Source: Kitasatospora arboriphila | GTDB lineage: Bacteria > Actinomycetota > Actinomycetes > Mycobacteriales > Mycobacteriaceae | Assembly: GCF_000717275.1 (NCBI RefSeq) | Contig: NZ_JNYV01000012.1 | Location: forward strand, 56,507 to 120,506 | Direction of reading: 5' to 3' | Length of the DNA stretch: 64,000 bases | Shown here: positions 37,297 through 46,419 of the stretch, one piece after another | Layout: every line of letters starts with the position of its first letter | Numbering within the stretch: the stretch's first letter is position 1 | The notes under the pieces: model-generated | What the model saw: only the letters and a program-made list of their open reading frames with translations | What the model was told of the DNA's origin: nothing | The model's database searches: none | Position numbers and translations under genes: made by a program

Positions 37297-38820
37297 TCAG
37301 GCGATCTCGTACTCGGCGGGCTCGAAGTCTTTCGTCGCTCGCCAGTACTGCCAGGTGAACCCCGGCCACACCGTACGGTTGACACCCTGCGAGTCCAGAT
37401 ACCAGCTCGTACATCCGCCGTTGGTCCACACGCCCTTGGCGAGCTTGCGCTGGATGTCCTTGTTGAAGTGTTCTTGAACCTCGGGCCGTACATCAACGCG
37501 CTGCGCACCTCGACTGTCGACGGCGTCGATGGCCTTCAAGATGTACTTGATCTGCTGCTCGATCATGAACACGACAGAGTTGTGCCCAAGACCTGTGTTG
37601 GGTCCGAGCAGGAAGAACAGGTTCGGGAAGCCCTCGGTGGTGATGCCGAGGTGGGTGTTGATACCCGTCTGGTGCCAGTGCGACGGCAGGTCCTCGCCCC
37701 GCGCGCCTTTGAGGGCGAGTTGATCGAACCCGTCCGTGACATGGAACCCTGTGGCGTAGATGATCACATCTACCGGATGCGACACGCCGTCAGCGGTGAC
37801 GATCGAATCCGCGGTAACCTTCTCGATCCGATCGCTGATCACTGTCGTGTTGGGCGCGGCGAGCGCAGGGTAATAGTCGTTCGATCCCAGGATGCGCTTA
37901 CATCCGATGCGGTACGACGGCATCAGCTTCCGGCGTAGCTCGGGGTCGGTGATGGAACGTTCGATGTTCCACTTGGCCACCTTTTCGATTGGCCGCATAA
38001 GGTTGGAGTGGCCGTTGAGCCCGAAGGCCAGGCTCTCTGCGCCCCAGTAGACCGACCACCGAGCGAGGCGGCGAGTAATCGAGATCTTGCTGAGCAGGGT
38101 ACGAAGTGGTCCCGGCACCGCGAAGTTCTTGCGCGGAAGTACCCAAGCCGGGGTGCGCTGGAACACCGTGAGTGTGCCGGCCTCCTTCTGCACGAACGGC
38201 ACGAACTGAATCGCGCTGGCACCGGTGCCAATGACGGCCACCCGCTTGCCCTGCAGATCCACCGTGTGGTCCCACTTTGCCGAATGGAACGCCTGGCCGG
38301 CGAATTCGTCGATTCCGGGGATGTTCGGGAAGTTCGGGATGTGCAGAGCGCCGACACCGGACACGACGTACTGCGTGACGTACTCCCGGCCCGACTCGGT
38401 ACGCAGGTGCCACCGGGATTCGGACTCGCTCCAGTATCCGGAGACCAGTTTCTGTCCGAAGTGGATCTTCTGGGTGATCCCACGCTTGTTGGAGATCTCC
38501 TTCAAGTACTGCTCGATCTCAGGCTGTGAGGACCACACCTTCGACCAGCTACCGCGGCTCTCGAACGAGTAGGAGTACATCAGGGACGGTACGTCGCACG
38601 CACATCCCGGATAGGTGTTGTCGCGCCACGTCCCACCGACGGAGTCGGCCTTTTCCAGCACAATGAAATCGTTATACCCGCGTCGGCGGAGCTGCACGGC
38701 CATACCGAGGCCGGAGAAGCCGCTACCGATGATGAGCACCTTGGTAGTGATGGGTTCGGTCGTTCCCGAGTCTGTCGCCGTGGCGGCGCGCGGCGCGCGC
38801 TTGGTGTTGGAAGACGGCAT
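37297..38820 (-). CDS. Baeyer-Villiger-type flavin monooxygenase (MymA-like)
   Basis: 507 residues. Two dinucleotide motifs, GSGFSG (32-37, FAD) and GTGASA (198-203, NADPH), flank the Baeyer-Villiger fingerprint FAGQAFHSAKW (173-183). The GGTWRDNTYPG segment binds FAD. These enzymes insert oxygen beside a ketone to give esters or lactones. With the following SDR, reductase and alpha/beta hydrolase, the gene reproduces much of the mymA operon, which modifies fatty acids in M. tuberculosis. The substrate cannot be read from sequence. Confidence 0.88.
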   Translation of the reverse strand: MPSSNTKRAPRAATATDSGTTEPITTKVLIIGSGFSGLGMAVQLRRRGYNDFIVLEKADSVGGTWRDNTYPGCACDVPSLMYSYSFESRGSWSKVWSSQPEIEQYLKEISNKRGITQKIHFGQKLVSGYWSESESRWHLRTESGREYVTQYVVSGVGALHIPNFPNIPGIDEFAGQAFHSAKWDHTVDLQGKRVAVIGTGASAIQFVPFVQKEAGTLTVFQRTPAWVLPRKNFAVPGPLRTLLSKISITRRLARWSVYWGAESLAFGLNGHSNLMRPIEKVAKWNIERSITDPELRRKLMPSYRIGCKRILGSNDYYPALAAPNTTVISDRIEKVTADSIVTADGVSHPVDVIIYATGFHVTDGFDQLALKGARGEDLPSHWHQTGINTHLGITTEGFPNLFFLLGPNTGLGHNSVVFMIEQQIKYILKAIDAVDSRGAQRVDVRPEVQEHFNKDIQRKLAKGVWTNGGCTSWYLDSQGVNRTVWPGFTWQYWRATKDFEPAEYEIA

Positions 38821-38975
38821 TGAGTGAAGGTCTCCTGATCAAAGAGTAGAGCGAACGGACCTGCTCGGCGCGGGACGCGTGGCAGGCAGATGTGAGGCAT
38901 TCGTCTGAGCCCAGAGAGATCCGGGCGTAGGGTCGAGAGACGGATTAGCGGCCGCGTGGACCCGGCCGGGACGGG

Positions 38976-39944
38976 TCAGCGCAGGTCGTCGGGGAGGCTG
39001 CGCGTTGCGCGCCACATCGCCATTGTGAACTTCCCCTCCATCATCCCGGCCTCGTGGAAGAACCGGATCATCGGCTCGGACATGAACTGCAAGTTGACGC
39101 GATAGTTGGGGCTCGTCTGCTGCGCCCACAGGCCACGCAGCCGGTTGATTCCGTTAGCCGGGTATACCTTCGGATTGATGAGCAACGGGTACGCAAAGTT
39201 CGCAATGGCCGCCAACGTGCCTCGATGCCAAGCGCGGGAGATTCGCCCGCGGCGTTGCATGCCCTCCACCATTTCCAGCCGCGCGAACGTAATGTGGCGG
39301 GCCTCTTCGAGAACGTGGATCTTCATGAGCTGGCGCAGGTGCGGCTGCATCTTCGGGTCATTCATCGCCTCACGCTGAGCGCGGTCGAGGATCTCCTCGA
39401 TGAGCAGTGTCGCACCGGACACGGACGGGCCGAGAGGCACGAAGTGCAAGATCTTCGCGAAGCTCAAGAACCCCTTCGGTAACTTGTACGGTGCCACCCC
39501 CGTCTTGTTGATCAGCCGGGCGAACATCGTCGAATGGCGTGCCTCGTCGCCGATCTCGTTGAGGGCGTAGAGGGACCTTTGATCTGTCAGGGCGCCTTTG
39601 GCAGACATTCGGAGCAGCGCCGAACTGAGCAGATTCTCTGCGTACATACCGAAGCTGAGAATGCTGACGATCTCGTGGCGCCCGAGTTCCACCTTCTGCT
39701 CGTCGCTCATCTTCTCCCACAGCTTGGTGCCGTAGAGCGAGACCCGATGCTCTGGCAGGAAGTACTTTCCTTCCTCCCAAGGCGAGTCCCAATCGATGTC
39801 GATCTCCGCGTCATAAAATTTCTCGGCCGCCGCACGCAGCAGTCGACCGGCAGACCTCTGCATGTCGACGGGCTTGCGGGCGCTGACGCGCGCAACGCCT
39901 TCCGTCGAGACGTCGGGCTTGATCTCCACATTTTGAACGGTCAT
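38976..39944 (-). CDS. AurF-family diiron oxygenase, first copy
   Basis: 322 residues from ATG 39944 (GGAGG upstream). Belongs to the AurF/p-aminobenzoate N-oxygenase group: an early HEIVSILSFGMYAENLL helix, then the iron-binding EIGDEARHSTMF (about 133-144) and VLEEARHITFARLE (about 210-223). These non-haem diiron enzymes activate O2 for N- or C-oxidation. First gene of the oxidation operon; the 155-base gap to the monooxygenase gene holds no other gene. The second AurF homologue is at 57614-58630. Confidence 0.85.
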   Translation of the reverse strand: MTVQNVEIKPDVSTEGVARVSARKPVDMQRSAGRLLRAAAEKFYDAEIDIDWDSPWEEGKYFLPEHRVSLYGTKLWEKMSDEQKVELGRHEIVSILSFGMYAENLLSSALLRMSAKGALTDQRSLYALNEIGDEARHSTMFARLINKTGVAPYKLPKGFLSFAKILHFVPLGPSVSGATLLIEEILDRAQREAMNDPKMQPHLRQLMKIHVLEEARHITFARLEMVEGMQRRGRISRAWHRGTLAAIANFAYPLLINPKVYPANGINRLRGLWAQQTSPNYRVNLQFMSEPMIRFFHEAGMMEGKFTMAMWRATRSLPDDLR

Positions 39945-39989
39945 GTGACACCTCCGTTGTGTTCCGGGTCGAGCTGAGTCTCGACTTCA

Positions 39990-40016
39990 TACCCGATACT
40001 CTGGGTACCCGATACT
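39990..40016. promoter_or_regulatory. Two direct TACCCGATACT repeats in the divergent promoter
   Basis: TACCCGATACT occurs exactly at 39990-40000 and 40006-40016 (16-base period), between the AurF gene (minus) and the DUF4873-MmpL pair (plus). One protein bound here could control both directions. The same motif, with one or two changes, is found before the mce operon, the second AurF operon, the DoxX gene and the terminal fadD. Confidence 0.65.
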
Positions 40017-40077
40017 GCTAGTGTCTCCGTTAGCAGGTTCTTTTGTCAACGTTCGATGTGAAGAAAGTGGGCCTTGC

Positions 40078-40419
40078 GTGTCTGACAACCACGATCTCGA
40101 CTACTCCGGCGAGGGCACCCTGGTGTGCCGTGGCAAGGAGATTGCTGTCGAGGTGGAGATCAAGGGCTATTTTCAGCCCCTGAACGGCTTTTACACCTGG
40201 TACGGCAGGATCGACAAGAACGATGCGCTAGACGCCCTCCTCGGGGGCAGGCGCACGGTTGCTGTCTTTGTGACACCACAGGGACGCGCCGAGTGCGTCG
40301 TGGGCGATCCTGATTTCTGGGATCGCTATCGCATCTCGGGCACGAGCAGGCCGCCGTACCACATCCCCACCACCCTGGAGGAAGTGGAGGCGATAGCAGA
40401 GAGCGAACATCACAGCTGA
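40078..40419 (+). CDS. DUF4873 protein
   Basis: 113 residues from GTG 40078. It matches DUF4873: a beta-rich protein with YSGEGTLVCRGKEIAVEVEI, then the FQPLNGFYTWYGRIDK signature, TVAVFVTPQG and DFWDRYRISGTSRPPYHIP. This domain is often fused to, or encoded near, flavin monooxygenases. No clear ribosome site. It precedes MmpL by 62 bases and lies opposite the diiron/BVMO operon, consistent with a helper or accessory role in that chemistry. Confidence 0.75.
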   Translation: MSDNHDLDYSGEGTLVCRGKEIAVEVEIKGYFQPLNGFYTWYGRIDKNDALDALLGGRRTVAVFVTPQGRAECVVGDPDFWDRYRISGTSRPPYHIPTTLEEVEAIAESEHHS

Positions 40420-40481
40420 CCGATCTGCGCAGCCGCCCTGGGGGCGTCCCCCAACAATCCAGTCCGAGAGGAAATTTGTAC

Positions 40482-43400
40482 GTGGCCAGGCCGTCGATCA
40501 TCCGGAACCGTCCATCGAGGCGTTCTGCCAGAATCGGTGAATACAGCGCTGTACTGGAAAAAGTCGCCTGGTTCACGCTGCGGCGCAAGGGGGTCGTGGC
40601 GTCGGTCTGGGTCGTGGTCGCGGTCGGCCTCGCAGTGCTGTTCCCGCAGCTGGAGTCGGTGATCCGGCAGCAGTCGGTGGACCCGATACCCGCGAGCGTA
40701 CCGTCATTCCAGACGCTCGACCGGATGGGTGAGGCGTTCGATGAGAAGGGGGCCAAGACCACCGTCTTCGTCGCCATGGAGAACGACGAGGGCTTTTCGG
40801 ACACCACCCGCGCCCTATATGACGAATTGGTGACCACACTACGTGCGGACACAGAACACGTCATCGCGGTCCGCGACCTGCTCGGCGACCCGCTCACGGA
40901 GAGTCAGGCGCTGAGCGAGGACAAGAAGGCGTGGTATCTGCCTATCGGTGTCACCGGGACGTTGGGCGGGCCGGACGCTGCCGACGCGGTGGAAGCGGTC
41001 CGTGACACCACGAACGAGATCTTCAGTGGTACCGGCACAACTGTTCGGGTGACCGGTCCACCTGCCACGTTCACCGACCAGCTCGCGGTCGGCGAGTCCG
41101 ATCTGATCGTGATCACGATCGCCACGGTGCTGTTGATCGCCGGGATCCTACTGATCGTCTACCGATCGGTCTTCACCGCTCTCATGCCGCTGCTGGTGGT
41201 CGGCATGAGCCTGGCAGTGGGCCGCGGGGTGCTCTCGGGTCTGGGCGAAGTGGGCATGCCTGTATCACAGTTCACCTCGATGTTCATGACGGTAATCATC
41301 TTCGGTGCCGGAGTCGACTACTCCGTGTTCCTCATAAGCCGGTATCACGAGGGCATCCGGGCGGGCTACACCCCTGACGTGGCCATTGCGAACGCCACAG
41401 CAACGATCGGTCGCGTGGTGCTCGCGTCCGCAGCGACGGTTGCCCTTGCCTTCTTAGCGATGGCGTTCGCCAAACTCAGCGTGTTCAGCACGCTCGGCCC
41501 GGCGTGCGCGGTCTCCATCGCCTTCGGCTTCCTGGCCACCGTCACTTTGCTGCCCCCCGTGCTGTCATTCGCGGCAAAGCGTGGCACGGGTCTACCTCGG
41601 CGTGACCTCACCAGGCGGTACTGGCATCGGGTGGGAACGGGGGTGATCCGGCGGCCGGTCCCGCTGCTCGCGGTGAGTGTGGTGGCACTGATCGCTCTCG
41701 GCCTCATCGCGACCACCATGACGATCACCTACGACGATCGGGAAGGTCAGCCGTCGGACACCGGAAGCAACGAGGGATACGCACTGCTGAACCGGCACTT
41801 TCCCAAAGACACCATCATCTCCGAATTCCTTCTGGTGGAGTCGAACACAGACATGCGTACCGGCCAAGGACTCGCAGATCTCGATCAGATGGCGTCGCGC
41901 ATAGCACAGACTCCCGGCGTCACCCGCGTCATCGGGGTGACCCGCCCAACGGGCGAGAAACTTGAGCAGGCCCAGTTGCCATGGCAGAACGACCAAATCG
42001 GCAGTCGTATCACCGAGCAGACCGATGACGCACAGTCACGCAAGGGCGACCTGGACCTACTGAAGACCGGGTCCGTACAACTCGCCGACGGTCTTGCTCT
42101 GCTGAACGAGCAGATCACCACCAACCTCGCCCCGCTGTCGGGGTTGCTCGAGCAGGCCTCATCGGCCGGCGAGCAGCTCAGCCAGTATCGTCCGCTCGTC
42201 GATCAGCTGGCTGCTGCGGCGCCCGCACTCGATGAGTTCTCCCGACAAGCTCCCGAGCTGTCTCGAGTGGCACGACAGGCACAGTCGGCTGCCGACGCCG
42301 TCGCACCAGTGTTGAGTGCACTCGATGCTCCCTGGTGCGTCCAGATCCCGCAGTGTTCGGCCTTGCAGGCACAGACCTCGGACATCCGCGCACTGGCCGA
42401 CAACCAGTCCCTCGGTCGCTTCGCGGACTTCGCTACCCAGCTCGGTGGAGTCAACGGCCCGGGAACGGCGGACCTCGCGCAGTTGCAGAGCTCGTTGAAC
42501 GTCCTCGACTCCGCTCTGCAGACGATCAACGGCCAGGACCTCGGCAGTGGGTTGTCGCAGCTCCAGACGGGCGTCGGAGCGCTCGCCGACGGGGCCCGCC
42601 AGCTGTCCGGCGGTGTGAGCGCATTGGTGGACAGCAACCTACAGCTGCTGGCGGGCCTGTCTCAGGTGGCCGCCCAACTACGTGCGCCCGCTCGGGACAT
42701 CGGCAACACCGACTCGGCAACGGGGTTCTACCTACCCGCCGACGCGTTCAAGGATCAACAGTTCAGCCAGGTGGCGCGCCAGTTCATCTCGCCGGATGGC
42801 AAGACTGTTCGCTATGTAGTGCAGACCGCCTACGATCCGTATACCGCGGATGCCATGACGTTGGCTAACAGCCTGTCGAAGGTGGCCGAAGACGCCATGC
42901 CGAACACCACACTGCAGGGTGGGCGTGCATCTGTAGCGGGATTCCCGGCGATCAACGCCGACGTCCAACGACTTCTGGCATACGATTTCAAGTTACTCGG
43001 ATTCGGGACGCTCCTGATAGTCGGCGTGATCCTGATGCTCCTGCTTCGGGCGCTCGTCGCGCCGATCTATCTACTGGCCACTGTCATTCTCAACTACGCA
43101 GCTTCGCTGGGCATCGGTGTCCTAGTCCTGCAACACATTTTCGGCAACGAAATAGCGTGGCCGGTCCCACTGGTGTCCTTCATCGTTCTGGTTGCAGTGG
43201 GGGCCGACTACAACATGCTGTTGGTTTCCCGGCTCCGAGAGGAATCGACGGCCAATATCCGGCTCGGAGTTCTGCGCACGGTCGCGTACACCGGCTCGGT
43301 CATCACCTCAGCCGGTTTGATCTTCGCGGCGAGCATGTTCGGACTCATGCTGGGATCGATCGACGTGATGGTGCAGATCGGCTTCATCATCGGTATCGGG

Positions 43401-43571
43401 TTACTCTTGGACACCTTTCTCGTCCGCACGATTGTCGTCCCGGCGTTAGCAGCATTGCTCGGTGAGGCGAGCTGGTGGCCAGGGAGGGTGCACCGTGCGG
43501 ACGGTGAGCCGGATTCCACCGAGGCGGATGGTCCCCTGCCCGAGGACGATCTGACGGTGTCTAATCGCTGA
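40482..43571 (+). CDS. MmpL/RND-type lipid transporter
   Basis: 1029 residues from GTG 40482; AGAGGAAA precedes it (a TTG at 40476 is the other option). RND layout: TM1 (VVASVWVVVAVGLAVLF), a porter loop, TM2-6, a second long loop with helical heptad-like repeats (SQLQTGVGALADGARQLSGG), and TM7-12. The proton-relay Asp-Tyr pairs are intact in GAGVDYSVFL and VGADYNMLL. MmpL proteins flip or export lipids across the inner membrane. Paired with DUF4873 and opposite lipid-oxidation genes, it may export the modified lipid. Confidence 0.88.
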   Translation: MARPSIIRNRPSRRSARIGEYSAVLEKVAWFTLRRKGVVASVWVVVAVGLAVLFPQLESVIRQQSVDPIPASVPSFQTLDRMGEAFDEKGAKTTVFVAMENDEGFSDTTRALYDELVTTLRADTEHVIAVRDLLGDPLTESQALSEDKKAWYLPIGVTGTLGGPDAADAVEAVRDTTNEIFSGTGTTVRVTGPPATFTDQLAVGESDLIVITIATVLLIAGILLIVYRSVFTALMPLLVVGMSLAVGRGVLSGLGEVGMPVSQFTSMFMTVIIFGAGVDYSVFLISRYHEGIRAGYTPDVAIANATATIGRVVLASAATVALAFLAMAFAKLSVFSTLGPACAVSIAFGFLATVTLLPPVLSFAAKRGTGLPRRDLTRRYWHRVGTGVIRRPVPLLAVSVVALIALGLIATTMTITYDDREGQPSDTGSNEGYALLNRHFPKDTIISEFLLVESNTDMRTGQGLADLDQMASRIAQTPGVTRVIGVTRPTGEKLEQAQLPWQNDQIGSRITEQTDDAQSRKGDLDLLKTGSVQLADGLALLNEQITTNLAPLSGLLEQASSAGEQLSQYRPLVDQLAAAAPALDEFSRQAPELSRVARQAQSAADAVAPVLSALDAPWCVQIPQCSALQAQTSDIRALADNQSLGRFADFATQLGGVNGPGTADLAQLQSSLNVLDSALQTINGQDLGSGLSQLQTGVGALADGARQLSGGVSALVDSNLQLLAGLSQVAAQLRAPARDIGNTDSATGFYLPADAFKDQQFSQVARQFISPDGKTVRYVVQTAYDPYTADAMTLANSLSKVAEDAMPNTTLQGGRASVAGFPAINADVQRLLAYDFKLLGFGTLLIVGVILMLLLRALVAPIYLLATVILNYAASLGIGVLVLQHIFGNEIAWPVPLVSFIVLVAVGADYNMLLVSRLREESTANIRLGVLRTVAYTGSVITSAGLIFAASMFGLMLGSIDVMVQIGFIIGIGLLLDTFLVRTIVVPALAALLGEASWWPGRVHRADGEPDSTEADGPLPEDDLTVSNR

Positions 43572-43775
43572 CGGCGGATTCAATCCGGCGTCAGCGTGGC
43601 AGGGGCGGACAGGTCTCGGTTCTCGCTGGGGAAGCGATACCACGACCGGTGTCGATTGCGCATTCGCGCGACGGTTTCGCCCGTGCCGTGGCCGCTTAGC
43701 GCAAAGTTAGGCATCGCTGCCGACGGCGGCCTGGGATGGCTTCTAGATGCATCGGCCAAGAGAGGTGAACACCAG

Positions 43776-43804
43776 ACGGCGGCGGTGCATTGCACCGCCG
43801 CCGT
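43776..43804. terminator. Strong bidirectional terminator hairpin
   Basis: ACGGCGGCGGTGC (43776-43788), loop ATT, GCACCGCCGCCGT (43792-43804): a perfect 13-bp stem. It sits between the ends of two converging units, MmpL (plus) and the mce-operon tail (minus). The stem is followed by TT on the plus strand only; GC strength probably suffices. Confidence 0.75.
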
Positions 43805-43820
43805 TTGCAAAGAGATGTGT

Positions 43821-44685
43821 TCAGTTCGACACGACGACGAAATCCCCGTCGGCATGTTGGGCACGCAAGACCTTCTCGTCGAACTTGCCCACGCTGGTGC
43901 GTGGCACCTGATCCACGAACGCCAGTGCTGGGGGGATCCACCAACGAGGGATCTCTCGTCGGGGCAATTGGCGAGGAACCATTCCCTGAGCTGATCGGCG
44001 GTCACGTCACTGTCGTGCGCCCGGACGACCACAGCTAGGGCGGTCTCCTGCCATCGATCGTGGGGATGGCAATCACTGCGGCCTCGACCACCTGCGGATG
44101 GCCCATGATGGTGTTCTCAAGCTCCACCGATGAGATCCACTCGCCGCCGGACTTGACTACGTCCTTCGATCGATCTATCGGTGAGCGTGGTGAGATAACC
44201 GTCCGGGCTGATGTGGCCACATCGCCGGTGCGCAGCCAGCCGTCCCGGAATTTGTCGCTGTCCTCGTCGAGACGGTAATAGGCACCGGTGATCCACGGCC
44301 CCTTGCTTCCAATTCCCCAATCGACTTGTCATCACGCGGAACCGGCATCCCGGCCTCGTCGGTGAGACGCATCTCGACGCCACAGATGGCACGGCCGCAG
44401 ATTCAGGGTGTGCAAGTCGGCACCCATGGCGGGAATCGCTGCGTACGCCTCCAGATGTTCCTGGTTGTTCCACAGCAAAGTAGCGACACGGTCATCGTCG
44501 CCAACACCGGCACGACGCTGAGCATTGGCCAGCTGACCGCATCGTTTCTCAAGGGACCCGTAGGTCATGGTCCGAGCCGGCTCGTTTCCGCCGTAGGTGA
44601 TGACCTGCCTTGCAGCGTGATTCGTCGCGACGTGGCGGAGGATCGACGCCACCGTCAAAGGTGCATCCTGCATCGCGCTCTTCAT
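43821..44685 (-). pseudogene. Broken fadD (acyl-CoA synthetase) at the end of the mce operon
   Basis: Starts at ATG 44685 with a perfect AAGGAG, giving an AMP-ligase N-terminus (VITYGGNEPARTMTYGSLEK, then ATLLWNNQEHLEAYAAIPAM). After LHTLNLR the central AMP-binding region is missing and several frames then supply a late piece: RLTDEAGMPVPRDDKS, DRSKDVVKSGGEWISSVELE, and an end RTSVGKFDEKVL then DFVVVSN at 43821. So there is an internal deletion plus at least three frameshifts. Ligase FadD proteins activate imported fatty acids; the loss means activation now needs another enzyme. Confidence 0.8.
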
Positions 44686-44708
44686 GAAGAACTCCTTCTG
44701 CAGCTACC

Positions 44709-45407
44709 TTATTCCGCTGGGCCATAGTCCTGGATCTGCCAGCCCTGGGCCGTTTTCGACACGACCACCTTCAACAACGTCGGCAGTTCACTCGGTTGTG
44801 GGTTCTGCACGTTCTGCGTCTTCTGGCTCGCGAAGACCATCACCGTGTATTCCCCGTCGGTGTCACCGGTGTCACCGGTGTCACCGGTGACGCTGGTGGC
44901 CAGAACGCGTCCCGACGCCTGCACCTGGGCCTGCTGCATGATCTGGGTCAGCGTCGGCCGGACCTCGTCGTAACGCTTGATGAGCGCCTCACCCGCGTTC
45001 TCTTTGACCGCCGCGAAAAAGGCGTCGGTGTTCTCGTAACTGTAGGTCAGGGACTTGGTCGTGTAATCCGAGGCGGCCTTTGCCGCCGCGGCCCGTTGCG
45101 CGGCGTCGTTTTCCAATACCGACTTCGCGTCGTCGGCCTCGGCGTAGAGGTAGGCAAACACGCCGGCCAGCACTGCGAGCACCACGATCACGGCCGAAAC
45201 GACCAAGGCACGTAATCGCGGCGCTGCTGACCAGCGACGCCCGCCTGGCGAGGGGGGATCGACGTCGCCGTCTCCCGGTTCCGCCGTGGCTACGGAAGCG
45301 GTTTTGGCGTTGTCGTCCACCAGCAGATCGCTATCCGTCGCCGCTGCTGCCGCGGCGTCCTCGACCTCAGTGGGCTCGGTGTGCGGTTCGGTCTCGTCAT
45401 TTGTCAT
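44709..45407 (-). CDS. Mce-associated membrane protein (Mam)
   Basis: 232 residues. An acidic N-terminus (about 60 residues), one membrane segment (LVVSAVIVVLAVLAGVFAYL, about 69-88), then the Mam outer domain with YTTKSLTYSYENTDAFFAAV and KVVVSKTAQGWQIQDYG. Mam proteins are encoded at the end of mce operons and stabilise or help assemble Mce complexes. The start is 49 bases after mceF. A TGD-repeat segment (SVTGDTGDTGDTDGE) is an oddity, produced by the 9-bp repeat. Confidence 0.85.
   Translation of the reverse strand: MTNDETEPHTEPTEVEDAAAAAATDSDLLVDDNAKTASVATAEPGDGDVDPPSPGGRRWSAAPRLRALVVSAVIVVLAVLAGVFAYLYAEADDAKSVLENDAAQRAAAAKAASDYTTKSLTYSYENTDAFFAAVKENAGEALIKRYDEVRPTLTQIMQQAQVQASGRVLATSVTGDTGDTGDTDGEYTVMVFASQKTQNVQNPQPSELPTLLKVVVSKTAQGWQIQDYGPAE
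44860..44889. repeat. 9-bp tandem repeat GTGTCACCG, three copies
   Basis: Three exact head-to-tail copies (44860-44886) plus a partial fourth inside the Mam gene, encoding repeated Thr-Gly-Asp on the minus strand. Slippage would change protein length without a frameshift. Confidence 0.85.
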
Positions 45408-45456
45408 CTGGGGCCTTCTGTGTACTTGTGGTGACAGTCCGCGTGGGACATGGTTG

Positions 45457-46419
45457 TCACCGTGGTGACGGCGACACGGTGAGGGGGACCTCCGCGCGAC
45501 CTGGTCCCGACGCCGGGAAGGTTCGGGCGAGGAGGTCGCCGATCGACCCGAAGTCGACGTAGGTGTCCGCGACCTTCGCGGTCGCCGGTTTCACCGCCCG
45601 GGTGATCGTCAGCAGATCCGGCTGCAGGATCTGGATATAGCCGCTGAGCTTTTCCACAAGCTTCAACACCGGAGGCCACTTGTCGTACGAAGTAGTTGTA
45701 AACTCGATGAACGCCCGTTGAATGCGCGCCAGTCCGTTTACGGCGTCAGGGGTGCGCACAGCTGCCGTACTGAGGACGTCCCCGGTATTGGACATGAGGC
45801 CGAGCAGGAACTCGGCGTTGTCCGCGGTCACCCGGACGGACCCATCTTTGCCGACGAAATTGACTAAACGGTGCATCATGTCGCCGATCGTGTCGAGGTC
45901 TTCCTGCCGTCCGGCGACGGCCTCGGCGACGGTCTTGTTGATGGACTCGATCGATGCCGGGTCGAGTCCATCTGCCACTGCAGCCATCTTCGGCAACACC
46001 TGGGGCACCGATTGCGACACGTGCACCGCGTCCGCGGGCACCACATCTCCGTTGTGGAAGTACCCGCCGGTGGCCGTGCCCGTGGGCACGAAGTTGATGT
46101 ACTGTTCCCCCGCGAGCGACAGATTCTGGATAGACATCCCGCTGTCCTGGGGGATCTTGTGGTCCGAATCGATCGTCATCTCGACCTTAAGTGCCGAATC
46201 CACGACGTTGATGGAGGCCACTTTTCCGACGGGTACTCCCCGCACCATCACCGGCGACGTGTCCAGTAGACCGCCGGAGTTGTCGATGAAGGCGGTTAAC
46301 GAGTACTCGGAGCGGGTGGGGTTGACGCGTGCCACGCCGACGACGAGGTAGCCGAGCCCTACGACGAACACGACGGCGAGAGCCACCATCGATATGAGCG
46401 TGCTGCTGCTGCGGTTCAC
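45457..46419 (-). CDS. mceF: MceF
   Basis: 320 residues. One N-terminal membrane segment (about 8-28), then the MlaD/Mce beta domain with SEYSLTAFIDNSGGLLDTSP and VRGVPVGKVASINVV, the YINFVPTGT strand, and a long helical region. Last of six Mce proteins, which together form a hetero-hexameric tunnel that carries lipid through the periplasm. Overlaps mceE by 4 bases. Cargo cannot be read from sequence. Confidence 0.88.
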   Translation of the reverse strand: MNRSSSTLISMVALAVVFVVGLGYLVVGVARVNPTRSEYSLTAFIDNSGGLLDTSPVMVRGVPVGKVASINVVDSALKVEMTIDSDHKIPQDSGMSIQNLSLAGEQYINFVPTGTATGGYFHNGDVVPADAVHVSQSVPQVLPKMAAVADGLDPASIESINKTVAEAVAGRQEDLDTIGDMMHRLVNFVGKDGSVRVTADNAEFLLGLMSNTGDVLSTAAVRTPDAVNGLARIQRAFIEFTTTSYDKWPPVLKLVEKLSGYIQILQPDLLTITRAVKPATAKVADTYVDFGSIGDLLARTFPASGPGRAEVPLTVSPSPR

